Under the pieces are notes generated by a model, which was not told the DNA's origin, did not search any database, and was given only the letters and a program-made list of their open reading frames with translations. Made by a program: the position numbers and the translations under genes. 64,000 nt of DNA. Origin: Portulaca oleracea. Lineage: Eukaryota; Streptophyta; Magnoliopsida; Caryophyllales; Portulacaceae. How positions within the stretch are numbered: position 1 is the stretch's first letter; every line of letters begins with the position of its first letter. Below, in pieces: positions 35,101 through 47,807 of the stretch. The DNA lies in the NCBI GenBank assembly GCA_029582165.1, contig CM055870.1:6753832-6817831 (forward strand), given 5' to 3'.

Positions 35101-38072
35101 GCCTCATAGGATCGCCCTCATACCCAAATGTAGGCTGCACTCCAATAAAGACATTGCCGTATTGCTTTCCATAGACCAAGAGATTTTCTCCATCAGAGTT
35201 CAGATTGCCAGGGGGCTTTCCCCAGTTCTCTTCCAGGAGCGTTGCATAAGGAGTTAGCTGTTGGTACTCCCTAACATTCATTTTGTATGCAACGTTGAGG
35301 TTCGGGCTGTTAAACTGAGCCTCTTTGTCGTGGATTACGTCCTCAATCAAGGCTTCAGCAGTCTCTGGGAGGCCTTCCACATTGTACCCATCTCTCTTGA
35401 GGTCTTTCAAGACCGAGAAGATTGAGGCAAACACATTAAGGTAGGCGGCTGTTCCAACATTTCCCTTGTCAGGAGGGAAGCTGAACACAGTAATGGCCAG
35501 CTTCTTCTCAGCCTGCAATGTTCAAGTTACAGTTAATTTTGCCCGACTCTCAGAAAAATGTTACATTTATTTCTTATTGCTAATGTGCAAACATCAGAGC
35601 ATTTAAGCCTATTTCCTTTACAATAAGAGCAACATCATACACTACAATGGGCATAAATACTATTACTCTATTAGAATGCTTAAGCTGTAGAACAGTAGGG
35701 TGCACTGTCATAACTGTAGTCCGACGCAGAATTGGGAAACATCAGCTTTGTTCTAAGTTACACATGTTTGTAAAATTGCATGTGAAGTTCACAGAATTTC
35801 ACAGACAAGCAATATTTGTTAATTCCAAATCATCTAAATATTCTATTAGGCAGAACAAGGTCCTCAACAAGTAATCTCTTAGAATATGCTCTAGCTAGAA
35901 TTATAAAAGTTGTTTTGACTTCATATCCTCGTTACCAGAAAACTTGGAAATTTGATGTCAATACCTCATTACGCGGACTAAAATTTGCTACATAAGATCA
36001 AACAGCTAGAACCTATAGAAATCAACCATCTAGAAAAGAACTAGTACAAGTCCCAAACAATGCTCTACAAACATAATATCAAACAACTAGAACATGTAAA
36101 AATCAATCATCAGAAGGCAACTAGTACAGGTATTCAACGACGTTCAACAAGAATCATCAGCTGCATATAGTTTATCACTTGCTACAAACATGTTACAAGA
36201 AAAAGCTTCTCAAGACCCTATTTCAGAAGAATACTAAATATTTGAGACATAACATAAGCATGAGAAAGTACCTTGGATTTCCTCTTCAACTCAGCCCATT
36301 TAATAGCCCTAGTGCAGAGCTGCTCCACTCTCTTGTGAAGAGCATGTGATTTCCCTGCACAATGCCAAGACCTCCAACTGTAAGCTCCAGAACACACATA
36401 CATTTTCTATACACCAATGCACCAATTCCCATGTAACCATAACCCAAGAAAGAGTAAATAACTCAAACTCACTGAGAACCCCACATTCTTGTTTTCCTCA
36501 AATAGTCAGAACAATGCAGCATGAAAACCAGACAACTTAAGCAACAATAAACTACTCATTTAAGGTGCCTACTTGCCATATGCACATCAACCATATAAAA
36601 TTAACACTAAGATGAAATCATGAAAAGGAAACCAAATGAAGAAAATGCAAAGAGTACTAGCCTGTTCTAGGATCCCGGCCGGCGAAAACAATGGGCTCCA
36701 TGCCACCATCAAGCTCAGGGAGAGCAACCTGCAATGCCACCTGAATTGGGTGCAAACCCAAGGTGCTGTTCAGCCACTCCTCAGTAGTTTGGAACACAAG
36801 AGGCAACGCAACAATGTAAGGAACATCAAGCTTCATCAATGCCTCAACAGCCCTAGGGTGATCCTGCCTAGCAGGGCCTCCCACAAGAGCAAATCCTGTC
36901 AGAGACACCACTGAGTTGATCATGGGCCTCTTGGTGATCGGGTCGATGAAGTACTTCTCGACGGGGCCCGAGAAATCCAGCCCTCCGGCGAAAATGGGGA
37001 TCACTTTGGCCCCTCTTGCCTCCAACTCCATGATCACAGCCACATAGTGAGACTCATCCCCAGTGACAATGTGACTCCTCTGAAGAACCAACCCAATCAC
37101 AGGTGCATTTCTACTCTTGAGCTTCTCACTAGCATCCCTCCTAGTGCCATACCAATTCAAGTACTCCTTCACATCATCATACATGCAAGGAGCCAGTGGG
37201 TGCCAAATCCCACTGTCCAAGTACAAAACTGGGTCTGAGTAGTCTATCTTCAGCCCCTTCAATGCAGGAACATAAGACCCAGAAATCATCTTCACAAAAT
37301 TGACCAGATTATCAGGTGACCCACCAAGCCAAAACTGCAAACTGAGGATGTAAAGCCTGGCATCCTGAGCTTTGTCACTAGGCAAGTACTTCAACACCTT
37401 GGGGAGTGTCCTGACAAGCTTGAGCATGCTGTCAGCAAACCCAGCACCTTGCTTCTTCCTCTTGAAAAGCTGGAAAAAGGGGCTCTTAGACTGCCCAAGC
37501 TGAGACATGCTGAATGAACCCAACTTGTTGAGCCTCATAACTTCAGGCATGGATGGGAAAACCAACACAGCATCCATCCTATCCCTCTCTTTCTCCACAG
37601 CATTCTTCACTTTAATTGCCAACTCCTCCACAAAAATCAAGGACCCAATGAAAATGTTGGCATCCTCAAGATCCTTGCAGAAGCCTTGGTAGGTTTTCTC
37701 ATCCCTAAGCTCCTCGACCAAGTAACCCACAACCTCGAAGTTTGCAAAGTCTGCAGTTTGGTTGAGGGTTTGAACTGCAGCTGAGAGGGAGGATTGGTAC
37801 TGAGCTTCTAACACTACATACACTATCTTAACAGTCGGGAGACCATCGTTTTTCTGTGGGACAATTCGTCGAACTTCTGGTGAGGTTTGTGTGAAAAGCC
37901 CATTTCCCGCCACCACACATTTGATGGGACTATTTCTGGATGATCTGGAGTTGAATTGGGTACTCTTTTTAGGAAGAAAAGAGTGAAGCAAGATCTTTTT
38001 CTGGGAAATTGATGAAAGGTGGTCAGTTTTGCTTGTGGGTAGAGCAAATGGGGAAGATACTACAGAAGCCAT
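32185..38072 (-). CDS. CHLH: Magnesium chelatase subunit H (CHLH/GUN5), chloroplast
   Basis: Exons on the minus strand: 38072-36662, 36354-36272, 35512-33710, 33632-33156, 32562-32185; 1383 aa, in frame and of normal family length. CHLH is the large porphyrin-binding subunit of Mg-chelatase, which with CHLI and CHLD inserts Mg into protoporphyrin IX, the first step committed to chlorophyll; it also takes part in plastid-to-nucleus signalling. The first 45-50 residues are Ser-rich and basic, a typical plastid transit peptide. The rest is the CobN/Mg-chelatase module, with [42 protein letters not shown] across intron 1, and [20 protein letters not shown] near residue 666. The C-terminus reads [15 protein letters not shown]. 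Intron 1 is GC-AG. All expected blocks are present and no damage is seen. Confidence 0.97.
36355..36661 (-). other. GC-AG intron (CHLH intron 1)
   Basis: On the minus strand exon 1 ends CCTAGAACAG and the intron begins GCTAGTAC; the acceptor is TTGTGCAG before GGAAATCAC. This gives the conserved [12 protein letters not shown]. The nearest GT (4 bp into the intron) would create an in-frame stop. The donor lacks the usual A at +3 (GCTAGT rather than GCAAGT). Confidence 0.82.
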
Positions 38073-40801
38073 GGTTGTATCCCTCTGTATTTACTCAAAT
38101 TCAGAGAAATTTCACCCCCAAAACACAAAATTAGATTCTGGGTATGATTTATCTGAACTCTAGAAACAATAATCGAAATGGGATTTCCCCCAATTTCGTA
38201 CTTCCCTCTTAGAATTTGGAGGGGGAGAAAGCTAGAGGGAGTGTCTATGAAACAGAGCAAAACAGGGGAAGGTTTTGAGCAACTTTGAAGCCGTTGTGTG
38301 TTCTTAGTTAGTGGACACAGGAGAAGACACGTGGAAGTTAAAACTAAAAATGGATGTATTTGTCATGAATGTGATTGAAGAAGCCTTAAATTTTGAGGCT
38401 GAGGATGGTCAGGCTGATGAGGAGAGAGAAATGTAGAGTGAGAGTGAGAGTGTTTTGGAAATGGAGGTTTATCCAAGTATCTACAATGAGGTTGTGATGA
38501 TGAAGTTTCTTGACATCCTATTGGTTGATGGGGATTTCCCAAAGATGCCAACTTGGATTGATGAGGGGATGGGAAATGAATGTATGAGGAGATTTTTTTT
38601 GGGGTTGCATAACTTTTGTGGGGGATGTTTGGATTTGTGTTTGTGAGTAAAAGTGAGTGATATTTCCTGTGAGATGCAAATGGGACCAAGTATGCTTGTT
38701 GATTACCAAGGATTGGGATATTATTCTTCATTTGATCGACTTCTAGAACATGTTGCTCAAGAACTAATAGCTGAAGTAAATAAACTTCACAAACACAAAG
38801 AGATCTTACAAACTAGATCGTATAAATGGTATCTCTGATCTATTAAAGAGATAGTAGTTAAATGGTAATCACTTTCATTTTTTCATGAATGAAAATTGTG
38901 AGATTGACAAATCAATGTTTATCATAGATAGCTAGTTAGTACTAGCCTCTTAATGTTCTTGAATAGCTTACGCAATATTGTAGTATCCAAAAGTTAGCTA
39001 CTACCACATCTTGGCAAATCCTCCAGCAATGCTCATATTTGGGTGGAAGAAAAACAAAATAACAAAACGAACTGATCTATCTAAAGTCCAAACAAAAAAT
39101 TAAGGGAAATTTCATTTAGTAGGCCTTCAACTTTTGCAAATTAACCACGTAGTAACAAAACAATAGTAACCAAACAAAGAAAAATCTAATTAATCAATTC
39201 CAAGGAAGCAATTATAATGATTATTTGTCCATGAAGTCCTACCAAAGCCTCTATTTTCGAATGTCTAAGTTAGTTTAATTTTCGAAAGTCACCTATTTTC
39301 ATGAAGTTGATCAAATTAAAATACAAAATTGGCAAATTTACGACCCTAATTCGAATTTGATTATTTTTTCATATCCAAATCCAGCCAATCTCGCTAGTCA
39401 TACTTAGCAAATTAATCTCACTTTACCACGCAAAGTAATGATTCCTTAAAGATATACATAAAAGTTCTTTCAAACATTTTATGAAATAAGTGATGAATAA
39501 TAAAGAAACTCACACAACACAAATTGATCTAGGATTCAATAAAATAACAAAATTAGCTTAAACTAACCTGATCCTATTAGTCCAAAAGAGTTGGCCCATT
39601 TCTGGCTCAATACAATTTGACCAAACCCTAGCTGACCCTAATAGACCTTGACCTTGACCCAAAACTGTCGAACATTAACGCTGATCACTGAAAAGAAAAA
39701 TACAAATAGAAATAAAGGAGGAAGGGCAAGAATAGATTGAAAAAGGGAAAGAATAAAGCAATATACTCACTGAATGAGGTGGAAACAGTATGACCCACCA
39801 AAAAAATTAGAGTTGGATTCTCCATATTAACCTACTTTTCCAAATAGTGTGTGTAAGTTTGATTAAAATAAGTAAAAAAAATGTGTAGGTCCCATATTTA
39901 ATAGTTTAAATATACTATAACAGAAATTAAAAAAATTAAAAAATATGTCGAGAATCTCGTCCTCGTCCTCGCGTCGGCGAGCACGTGTTCGAGTTTTTCT
40001 CACCACCAACACTCGTCCTCGCCGCTGCACTGTTTTTCTCGTTCTCGCCCACGCCACATCAGCATTATTTTAGTCTCAAACTCGCCATTGCAGATGGTCA
40101 TCAATCTAAAACCAAAAAAAAAAAGAACAATGGCCCTTAAATGAATTGAACTGCATAAATCTTAAATCAACCAAGATTAATATCTCTCAACATCAATCCA
40201 GAATATTATGCAAGAGCATCTAACATGTGGAAAAACAAAGAATGAGAATGAGAAGAAGTAGAGAATTAATCACTAACAAAATTGAAATAAACAACCAAAA
40301 AGATCATAAATAAATAGGCTTAAATTGATCAGTAACATCAACCCATAGAATTAGAAAAACCCAAAAATGCATAATCGAAGAACAGTGTTGAAACTAAATT
40401 GTACAAAATTGAAATTAGGGTTTGGGGCGTGTCACTCGAAGAGGAATAAGAAATTAGGTTTAGGTCTAAGGGGGGAATGGGTTTGTAGGGTAAATATGGT
40501 TAATGCATTTAGTTAAGAGAACAAATTGTGTCAAAGCACTAAATTTATTTTTTATGAAATTTCTAATTAAGAAAAATTATTTTTGTTAAAACTAAAAAGT
40601 AAAAAAAATAAACAAATTCTAAGAAAATTATCTAAGTTAATTATTAAAAATTTTAAAAAATAAATATAAGAGTGTAAAAATATATAATATATAGCCCAAA
40701 AAACTCCCCCCCCCCCCCCCTCCAACACCCACTTTGTCCCAAGTAAAATAAAACACAAATCAAACATGGAAAATAAACAAAATTGGAAAACTAACTCATT
40801 T
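38073..40801. other. CHLH 5' flank and intergenic DNA
   Basis: It holds the CHLH leader and promoter (limits unknown) and then AT-rich DNA. Short ORFs occur at 38363-38731 but have no recognisable family or splice context. A GC-rich island with TCGTCCTCG repeats lies at 39950-40060. No gene is supported. Confidence 0.5.
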
Positions 40802-40995
40802 TAGAGAGCGTTTGGTAGGAATCCCGGTGCCTTAGACCCCCCTAAGGAAAAATTTTCTTTGGAAAATGGAGAAAGTGGTGGGCCCACCGTGAAATTTTTC
40901 CCAAGGTCAAGCCACGCCCAAACATGGGGAAAATAAGTCAACCCGGGAAAATTGACCATTTCCCCGGGGTTATTGACCAACCAAACGCACCCTTA
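40802..40995. mobile_element. MITE, 'GGGTGCGTTTGGTTGG' family, copy 2
   Basis: The left end GAGCGTTTGGTAGGAATCCC and the right end TTGACCAACCAAACGCACCC are inverted relatives. The right 75 bp match, in complement, the start of the element at 29810. No ORF. Confidence 0.7.
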
Positions 40996-41488
40996 GTAAG
41001 ATTTACAGTTGCGTTTAATATATGCAATAAAACCTTTAAATCCCTTGGCAACCTACGTGAGAGAGCATGGTGTTGAAGGGGGCCTTCTTTGTCTTCCACC
41101 TAAGTTATGTATGAGGATTTGTAGAAGTTATACCTACAAAAGTTTGAAATCAAAGAAAAATAGAGAAAGAATTTATAAAAAAAAAATCAAAACTATTTAT
41201 AACAAGGATGGGAATAAATTCATATATTGCTACCTAATTGACAACAATTAACATGTACAAATCAATGACATTTTTACAGTGGTATAACCAAGCTTTTATG
41301 CTTTTGGCACTTATGTACAGCGAGTTCCTAATGCTCAAATGTATGTGTCTCTACTTGCTTGGATCAAATCATGGTCAAGTTAGTCTTTCAGGGGTACTCA
41401 TAAATCCATGTTCAATTATTTCACTAATTAGCCATAATTAGTATGTTATTCTAGTAATCAACAGTTTGTCACTTGTATGATTTAGACA

Positions 41489-41668
41489 CCGTTCTTTTGT
41501 GCGTTAACGCAATTAACCGCAACGCAAATTACTGCATGCAATCGGCCCTACTGTAACCTATCGCAACATATCGCAAATTACCATTACCTTTTTACTATTT
41601 CCACCGCAACTTACCGTAATATACTACAACGCAACGCAAACGCAACGTACAAAAGAACGATGCCTACC
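41489..41668. mobile_element. Foldback MITE, 'TTCTTTTATACG' family, copy 3 (divergent)
   Basis: The ends are CACCGTTCTTTTGTGCGTTA and CGTACAAAAGAACGATGCC, inverted. The inside has repeated ACCGCAAC/ATCGCAA words as in the other family members. Confidence 0.7.
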
Positions 41669-41832
41669 TCCCTTAACTTGACCAGGGTCGCAAGTTACAT
41701 CGGAGAACCGATTTAGCATCCACTCGGTTCTGTCCTCAAAAGGGGTGTATTTGTGAGTACCCAGAATATCATCTATAGCCAATTTCACCGTAAAGACCAA
41801 TGTGTTTAGCTGAAGTAAAAGTAGATGGTAGC

Positions 41833-42072
41833 GCTGGCGAAAATTCGGGTCCGGGTAAATTCGAGTCGGACAAATTCGGACGATGAATCCATGTCCGGAC
41901 CTGGTTTTATTTCGGGCCGAACCGGGTCGGACAATTCGGACGAAACTAAAATCGGGTTCGGACAATAGAAAAAAGAGAAATTTTATGTCCGAATATTCGG
42001 TCAATATCAAAATTCGGACGAAAAATCTATGTCCAGACCCGATTTTTTCGGGTCGGACAAAATTTTGCCAGC
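41833..42072. mobile_element. TIR element with 'TCGGACAAATTCGG' repeats
   Basis: The ends CTGGCGAAAATTCGGG and AAAATTTTGCCAG are inverted. The inside repeats GGGTCGGACAA / CGGACGAAA words on both strands. ORFs running through it on either strand are artefacts of this repeated composition. Confidence 0.65.
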
Positions 42073-42426
42073 CGGTACTCCACCACGACACCACCATGGC
42101 TACCTCAACGTCCAGTTACTTACAAGCGGAGGAAATTGGCATGTTAATGACAGCATCAAGGAGTAATCTTACTAGCATTGTCTGCCTAGCTTTAAATATT
42201 GATAGGTCTCTATTTCCCGTTAGTTTCAAATATTTATAATAGGTTACTACTAAGGATTTCTTTTTACTTGTTCTAATTTAATATCTTTCATTTTGCAATG
42301 ACTAATTTTAACCAGCACTAGCTAAAAGGAAAAATAAACTTAATTTATTACAATGCCTAGCTGACTCCATGACAGTGGCATTTTGGACACGGACATAAGA
42401 TTTAGTAGACTTTACTAATAGACTGG

Positions 42427-42855
42427 GTGGGCAACGGGCCTGGTTGGGACGGGTCAGGGTCGACCCATTGGTCATGTAGGGCGGGTCGGGTCAAGGTCGA
42501 CCCTTCATAGTAATGGGCTGGGTCAGGGGTTTTTAGTGAAAATAAGGGTTCGGCCCGTTTGACCCTAAAGTTAAAATTAAGTATAATTATACAAAAAAAG
42601 GTAATTATGCTAATTATTATTTGATGTGGAGTATTAATAATATATTTAAATAAGGTTAGCATTTAAAATAATAGGAAAAACTATTTATTTGGAGTTATCT
42701 TAGGCCGACCCGGTCCGGTTGATTCACCGACCCTTTAACATTGCGAAATGGGCCGGATTGGTAATGACCCGACCCTTCACCGACCCGGCCCTTTCACAAC
42801 CCTTATTTTTTAGGGCCCGGCCCTCTTGACCCTATGGGGCCCCGGCCCATTGCCA
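42427..42855. mobile_element. TIR element rich in 'GGGTCGACCC' words
   Basis: The left end GTGGGCAACGGGCC and the right end GGCCCATTGCCAC are inverted. The interior arms carry GGGTCAGGGTCGACCC and GACCCGACCC/GGCCCGGCC words around an AT-rich core. A non-autonomous element, possibly Mutator-like by analogy with 22284-22779. Confidence 0.6.
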
Positions 42856-43528
42856 CGGATCTCCTCATAGATTGGGGTAGTCATGGCCACCTTTCATTTA
42901 AAAAAAAAAGATAATTTGAAATGAAAATTATGAATTACTATATATGTTTATCAAATAAGTGCAGTTAATAATATATTGGTCACCCTTAATGTAACAACGC
43001 GGATCTACCACTGTGTTAATGAATGATTAATTAATTGCATCTCTATTGGGTCAATTATTAACCTTATACTTTTAGTTCGTAATTGTCCTACAAATGATGC
43101 AAGAAAGTAAAAAAAAAAATCCCCACATTGATCATATTCATTAGTGGTAGAAATATAGACCAATTTATGTCAGATTCTGTTAAGTTCAAAAGAACAAAAG
43201 GAAAGGGGAAGAGGGGAGAGGGGAGAAGACATAAAATGAAAAATACATGCACGCAGAAAACTCTTACACATTTATAATTATTAATCCTTATAATAAAGGG
43301 TCAAAAAGTACAACTTATTTCAAACTTCTATTCATAACCATCATATTATAAACAAAAACACTTTGAACTAAAGAGTAAATACCCCTTCCATTCCCTCCTT
43401 GCAAGCATTGTGTTGCCCCCTACAATAAGATGGAAATAAAAACCATGAAACACATAATGAGAATAACTTAAAAATTGGAAGCAAAAAAAAAAAAAAAATC
43501 TTACAATATATCGTGTGTCCAAGCCTAA
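42856..43528. other. 3' flank of the receptor-like gene
   Basis: AT-rich DNA, probably including the 3' UTR of the minus-strand receptor-like gene. Nothing else seen. Confidence 0.5.
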
Positions 43529-46500
43529 TTAGTGTCGCAATTGTTGTCGTTGTTGCCTACTTCTTCTTCTTCTGGTCCTTCTTTGATCTTCCCTACCCAT
43601 AATCTTCATGATAAATTTCCCAAGATGCCTGCAGTACCAATGCCTCCATTTCTCGATGTACAGCAAAGGCAAAACAAAAAGGGCCAACCCAATAGGAAAC
43701 CCGACCTCAACACCTCTCAACATCCACTCCACTAATTCAGCCTTGGAACTCCATTGCGAATCATCATCCATAGATGGTGGTGGTGGTGCTGGTCGTGGAA
43801 CATTTATGGGTGTCAATGGTGGACCGTATAATCCCAGGTTGCCTTCATATGAAGATGCATTGAATGATTGAAGTTGTGTGCTTATTGGAATCTGTCCGAC
43901 CAGCTTGTTGAAGGATACGTTCAAATATTCAAGGAAGTTTAAGTTTGCAATTTCACGAGGTATACTTCCATTGAGGCCGTTACACGAGAGGTCCAACGAT
44001 TCCAATGCACCTAGATTCCCAAAAGATGATGGAATATTTCCCACGAGAGAATTGTGAGAAAGATTTAGAACAAGTAGAGCTTTCAGATTCCCCAGCTCTT
44101 TGGGTATCTCTCCATCAAACGCATTACTTGACAAATCTATGCCAGTATAGAGTTTACTAACCTTAGCAATGAAAAAGCTACTACCTTTCAAAGTGAGCAC
44201 TATACCATCAGTGAAGTACCATCCCATAACGGACTCCATACGATAATGCAAAATGTCCAAATAGCGTCCAATTGTTGTTGCATTGACCATCAATGTCCAA
44301 CTGAGGATTAGTTGTACTGGGATCTCACCACTGAGATTATTGTAACCAAGATCTATTATTTGCATCAGCGGCCAAAATGAATCTTGCTCTTTGCATGCAA
44401 TGCTTCCATGGAGTTTATTGGATCTCAGAAGAAGAACTTGTAACATGGGCAGGCTGCTGAGCTCACAGGGAAATGTATCGTTCAATTGGTTATACCCAAA
44501 ATCTAAGACTTTAAGCCCTTGACAGTTAGCAAGAGATCTAGGAATTTGTCCTTGGAGGAAATTACCACTTAAATACAGAGAAATTAATCCACATCCTTTT
44601 CCAAATCCATCAGGGATATGACCTCCAAAACGATTGTCAATCAGGATAAGGACTGCAAGCTTTGTAGTATTGCATAATGATGGAGGAATTCTTCCAGAAA
44701 CATAGTTCTTCTCAATATCAAAATAAACCATAGAGGGACCAATCAATCCTGGGGGCAACGAACCCGTAATCTTGTTAAACGCAAGTTTCAAAAGCTGCAA
44801 ATTCTTGCAGTTTTCTAAACTTGCAGGAATAGTACCGTGGAGACTATTGTCTGAAAGATCAAGTAGGACCAAGTTTGATAAGTTTCCGAGAGATTTGGGA
44901 ATTGTCCCCGAAATGTTGTTGGACCATAACTCAAGAGCCTCCAAACTGACAAGATTAGCAATATCAACTGGAATGGTACCAGATATGTGGTTCTGGCTCG
45001 ACCAAAAGTGTTTGAGTTTAGACGACCAATTGCTAATGCATTCAGGCAATGTGCCCCCAAATTGATTGGTGCTAATATCTAATCTTTCCAAATCAGTGGC
45101 GTTGGTCAATGAGCAAAGAAAGTCCAAATCACTATCTCCTCTTGCTCCAAGAGAGTTGTTAGCTATACGGAGGTAACTAAGTGCGTTCGACTTCTGGAGA
45201 GACGGTACTTTCCCTGAGAAAAGTTTAAGTTGGAAGAAGAGAAATAGTAAACTGTGAGCATGCAACTATAATATTATTAAAACTTTCATGGACAAATCTA
45301 AGATAAATGCATTTAGTTATTGGTTACTCACTCCGTGTCAAATTAGTTGACACTTTGACAAAATTTTGACCGTAAATTACTCGCAAATCACAATGAGTTA
45401 CAATATGAAATTGTCGTCATTAGAAAGATATTTTACTAAACATTACAATGGCGGAAATTTCATTTTGTAACTCATTATAATTTGTGAATAATTAGCGGTC
45501 AAAATTTAGTCAAAATATCAATTAATTTGAGACGGAGGGAGTAATTACTAACACGTACTATGACAATAGGTTTGATTAGCACTTACTAATTCAATCTATC
45601 ATATCGTTAGACAATTTTTAAAAAATGATATTTTCAAAATAAATTAAAAATTAATCATAAAAATATAAAGTAGTGTTACATAAATTAGGAAGGAAAATTG
45701 GATTTAAATAATATGAATTTTGGGTCATAGTAGACTTAATAATCTAAACTTTAGATTTGGTTATGAATAATCTGAACTTTGGCCCCTTGGATTCTAGTAA
45801 GGCGGGATGACGTGGCAGCGGTGGTATGTGCCTGAGCATTTTAGGTATGTCATGCCACTGCCGTCACGTCATCCTGCCACCGAGTTAAGTTGAATCGGTG
45901 GCGTGCTAGTAGAATCCAAATTAAAGAACCCAAAGTTCAGATTATTCAGAACCAAATTTAAAGTCCGAAAGTTTATATTATTTAAATCTAATTTCCCAAT
46001 TAGGAATTATTGTGCCTAAATATATTTTATTAGATTAATTTTGGTGTTTCTTATTTTACCTGTCATTTTATCCGGAGTGATAATCTTATTAACCACTTAA
46101 TTAGTAAAATTATTATATAATTAGTTAAGTTTAGAAATCTTATTTTAATGTAGTATTATGAATGAATTTTTAAATTTTCTTATTGCTGAGTTTTTAAGAT
46201 TATTTACAATACATATAATATTATAATTAATGATAAAAATATCTTCAATAATTTTGATCATAAATTTCTCAATGTGTACAATGGATTGCTATAAAAAAAA
46301 TTATTATCTATGTCCTAAATTATTTGTCCTTTTTGTCCCAAAATATTTGTCTTATTTACAATCCCAACAACTGTAATTCCTTTTCTACCTCTAATTAATA
46401 AATTCATTTATCACTTTTTTACAATTTCAACAACTATTATCTTTAATTAAAGTAGGATAGTTTGGGTAAATTATAAACTTTTTACCTCAATTTTTAATAT

Positions 46501-47807
46501 GCATTGGTCTTTTCAAGTTAGTAAATGGACAAATATAATGGGACGGAGGTAGTACTATCATTATATTCATAACGAAAAATATTACTTCCTCCGTTCCATA
46601 TTAATTGTCTTCTTTGGAAATTGTGCAGTCAAACTTTAAAATTATTTACCATAAATTTCTCAATATATACAATAACTTATTATATAAAATTACTATCATT
46701 AGATTCATGATGAAAGATACTATCTTAAAAGTATAATATATTTAGCAATTGATCGTAAAATATTGTACAAAAAATTATCAATGAAGGAGTGACATTAAAG
46801 ACTGTGATAGTCAACAAAATGACACTTAATATATAAGGAACGGAGGGAATATCCTAAAAATATAATATTGTAATTGTTTAATAAAATATCTATCTAAAAG
46901 ATTAGCAATCAAAAAGTGACAGTCAACCAAATGATAATTAATATAGAACGGAGGGAGTACCTGTGAAGGAGTTATCGCTGAAATCGACATCCTCTAACCT
47001 TGAAGCATTGGATAGCGAGGAGGGAATGAACCCACTCAAGTTGTTCTTGTCAACATACAAGGATTGCAGCTTTGGCAGGGTGATGAACATGTCAGAAGGA
47101 AGATCTCCCTGGAGATTATTGCTACGTATTTGCAAACCTCTAAGCAAAGAGAGATTGAAGATTGAGGGAGGGACGTCGCCTGACAATCTGTTTACATCAA
47201 CTCCCAGATAACTGAGCTGCTTCAATCTGCCGAGACTCGCCGGAATATTGCCACTCAGCATGTTGTTCCCCAAATTCAGACTGTCTAGCGAAGACAGATT
47301 TCCGTGAGAAGAAGGTATTTCTCCGGTTAGAGTATTATTGAACACTGAAAGCAATTGAAGCTTTGATAGGGAGCTAAGCTTTGATGGGATTTCGCCGCTT
47401 AGCAAGTTGTGATCCAGATTCAGTGTCTCGAGCCTCCTCAAATGCCCGACTTCCTGGGGTATTTGATCGCAGAATGTGTTGTTTGAGAGATTGATGACTC
47501 TCAAGAAGCTCAGGTTTCCGATATGGGGTGATATGGAACCTCCTAGCTGTATGGAACCCAGGTTCAATCGGGTGACTCTTGGGTGGCGTTTTCCACAGGT
47601 GACGCCGAACCAGCTGCAGAAATGTGTGGAGTCGTTCCAAGAGGCCATGACACTGTTTGGATCAGTCGTGATCTTGGCCTTCAACTCTAGCAAGGCCAAA
47701 CGGTCCGTGTCATTCGCATTAATTGCGTTTCCTGGTGAGAAAATAATCAGTAGGCAAGCTGCATAAAACACAAGGAATAGAGCCATGCAGTGTTGTTGAT
47801 AACCCAT
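43529..47807 (-). CDS. Leucine-rich-repeat receptor-like protein (no kinase)
   Basis: Exons on the minus strand: 47807-46961 and 45213-43529; 843 aa, phase-1 junction. Order: signal peptide (about 1-28), LRR N-terminal cap (NDTDRLALLELKAKIT to FCSWFGVTCG, about 31-72), a long LRR array, the tail YEGNLGLYGPPLTPINVPRP, an acidic patch, one membrane helix (VEVGFPIGLALFVLPLLYI, about 784-802) and a short basic cytoplasmic tail with no kinase. Such RLPs act at the plasma membrane in immunity or development with co-receptor kinases (family knowledge). The first exon resembles the LRR-XII receptor kinase type (EFR/Xa21-like), while the second ends like an RLP. The join NSFTG|KVPSLQKSNALSYL is a sound LRR. 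The ligand is unknown. The intron (45214-46960) is packed with MITEs. Confidence 0.86.
45330..45542. mobile_element. Stowaway-like MITE in the RLP intron
   Basis: The ends are CTCCGTGTCAAATTAGTTGA and TCAATTAATTTGAGACGGAG, inverted and flanked by TA-containing DNA. The interior has mirrored AAATTTTGACCG / CGGTCAAAATTT arms. Confidence 0.75.
45692..45996. mobile_element. Foldback element, 'ATTTAAATAATCTGAA' family, copy 2
   Basis: It has the same layout as 7068-7431: outer AAATTGGATTTAAATAATAT / TTATTTAAATCTAATTTCC arms and an inner GATGACGTGGCAGCGGTGG / CCGTCACGTCATCCTGCCAC pair. It is inside the RLP intron. Confidence 0.75.
46248..46959. mobile_element. MITE with two nested MITEs, ending at the RLP splice donor
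   Basis: The outer element ends at 46957 (GAACGGAGGGAG then TA). Its left terminus is degraded. It is interrupted by one element at about 46307-46553 (TATGTCCTAAATTATTTGTC ... GGGACGGAGGTAG) and by another at 46585-46849 (CTTCCTCCGTTCCATATTAA ... GGAACGGAGGGAA), the latter flanked by TA on both sides. The outer sequence resumes after each insertion. Confidence 0.75.

Noticed and set aside
38363..38731. 122-codon ORF on the minus strand upstream of CHLH
   Set aside because: Rich in Ser/Pro/His with no recognised domain; likely chance in the CHLH 5' flank.
39863..40057. Arg-rich 64-codon ORF on the minus strand
   Set aside because: It arises from a TCGTCCTCG-type GC-rich repeat and has no family or splice support.
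41624..42239. ORFs on both strands through 41624-42239
   Set aside because: They read through the inverted-repeat element at 41833-42072 and reflect its repeated words.
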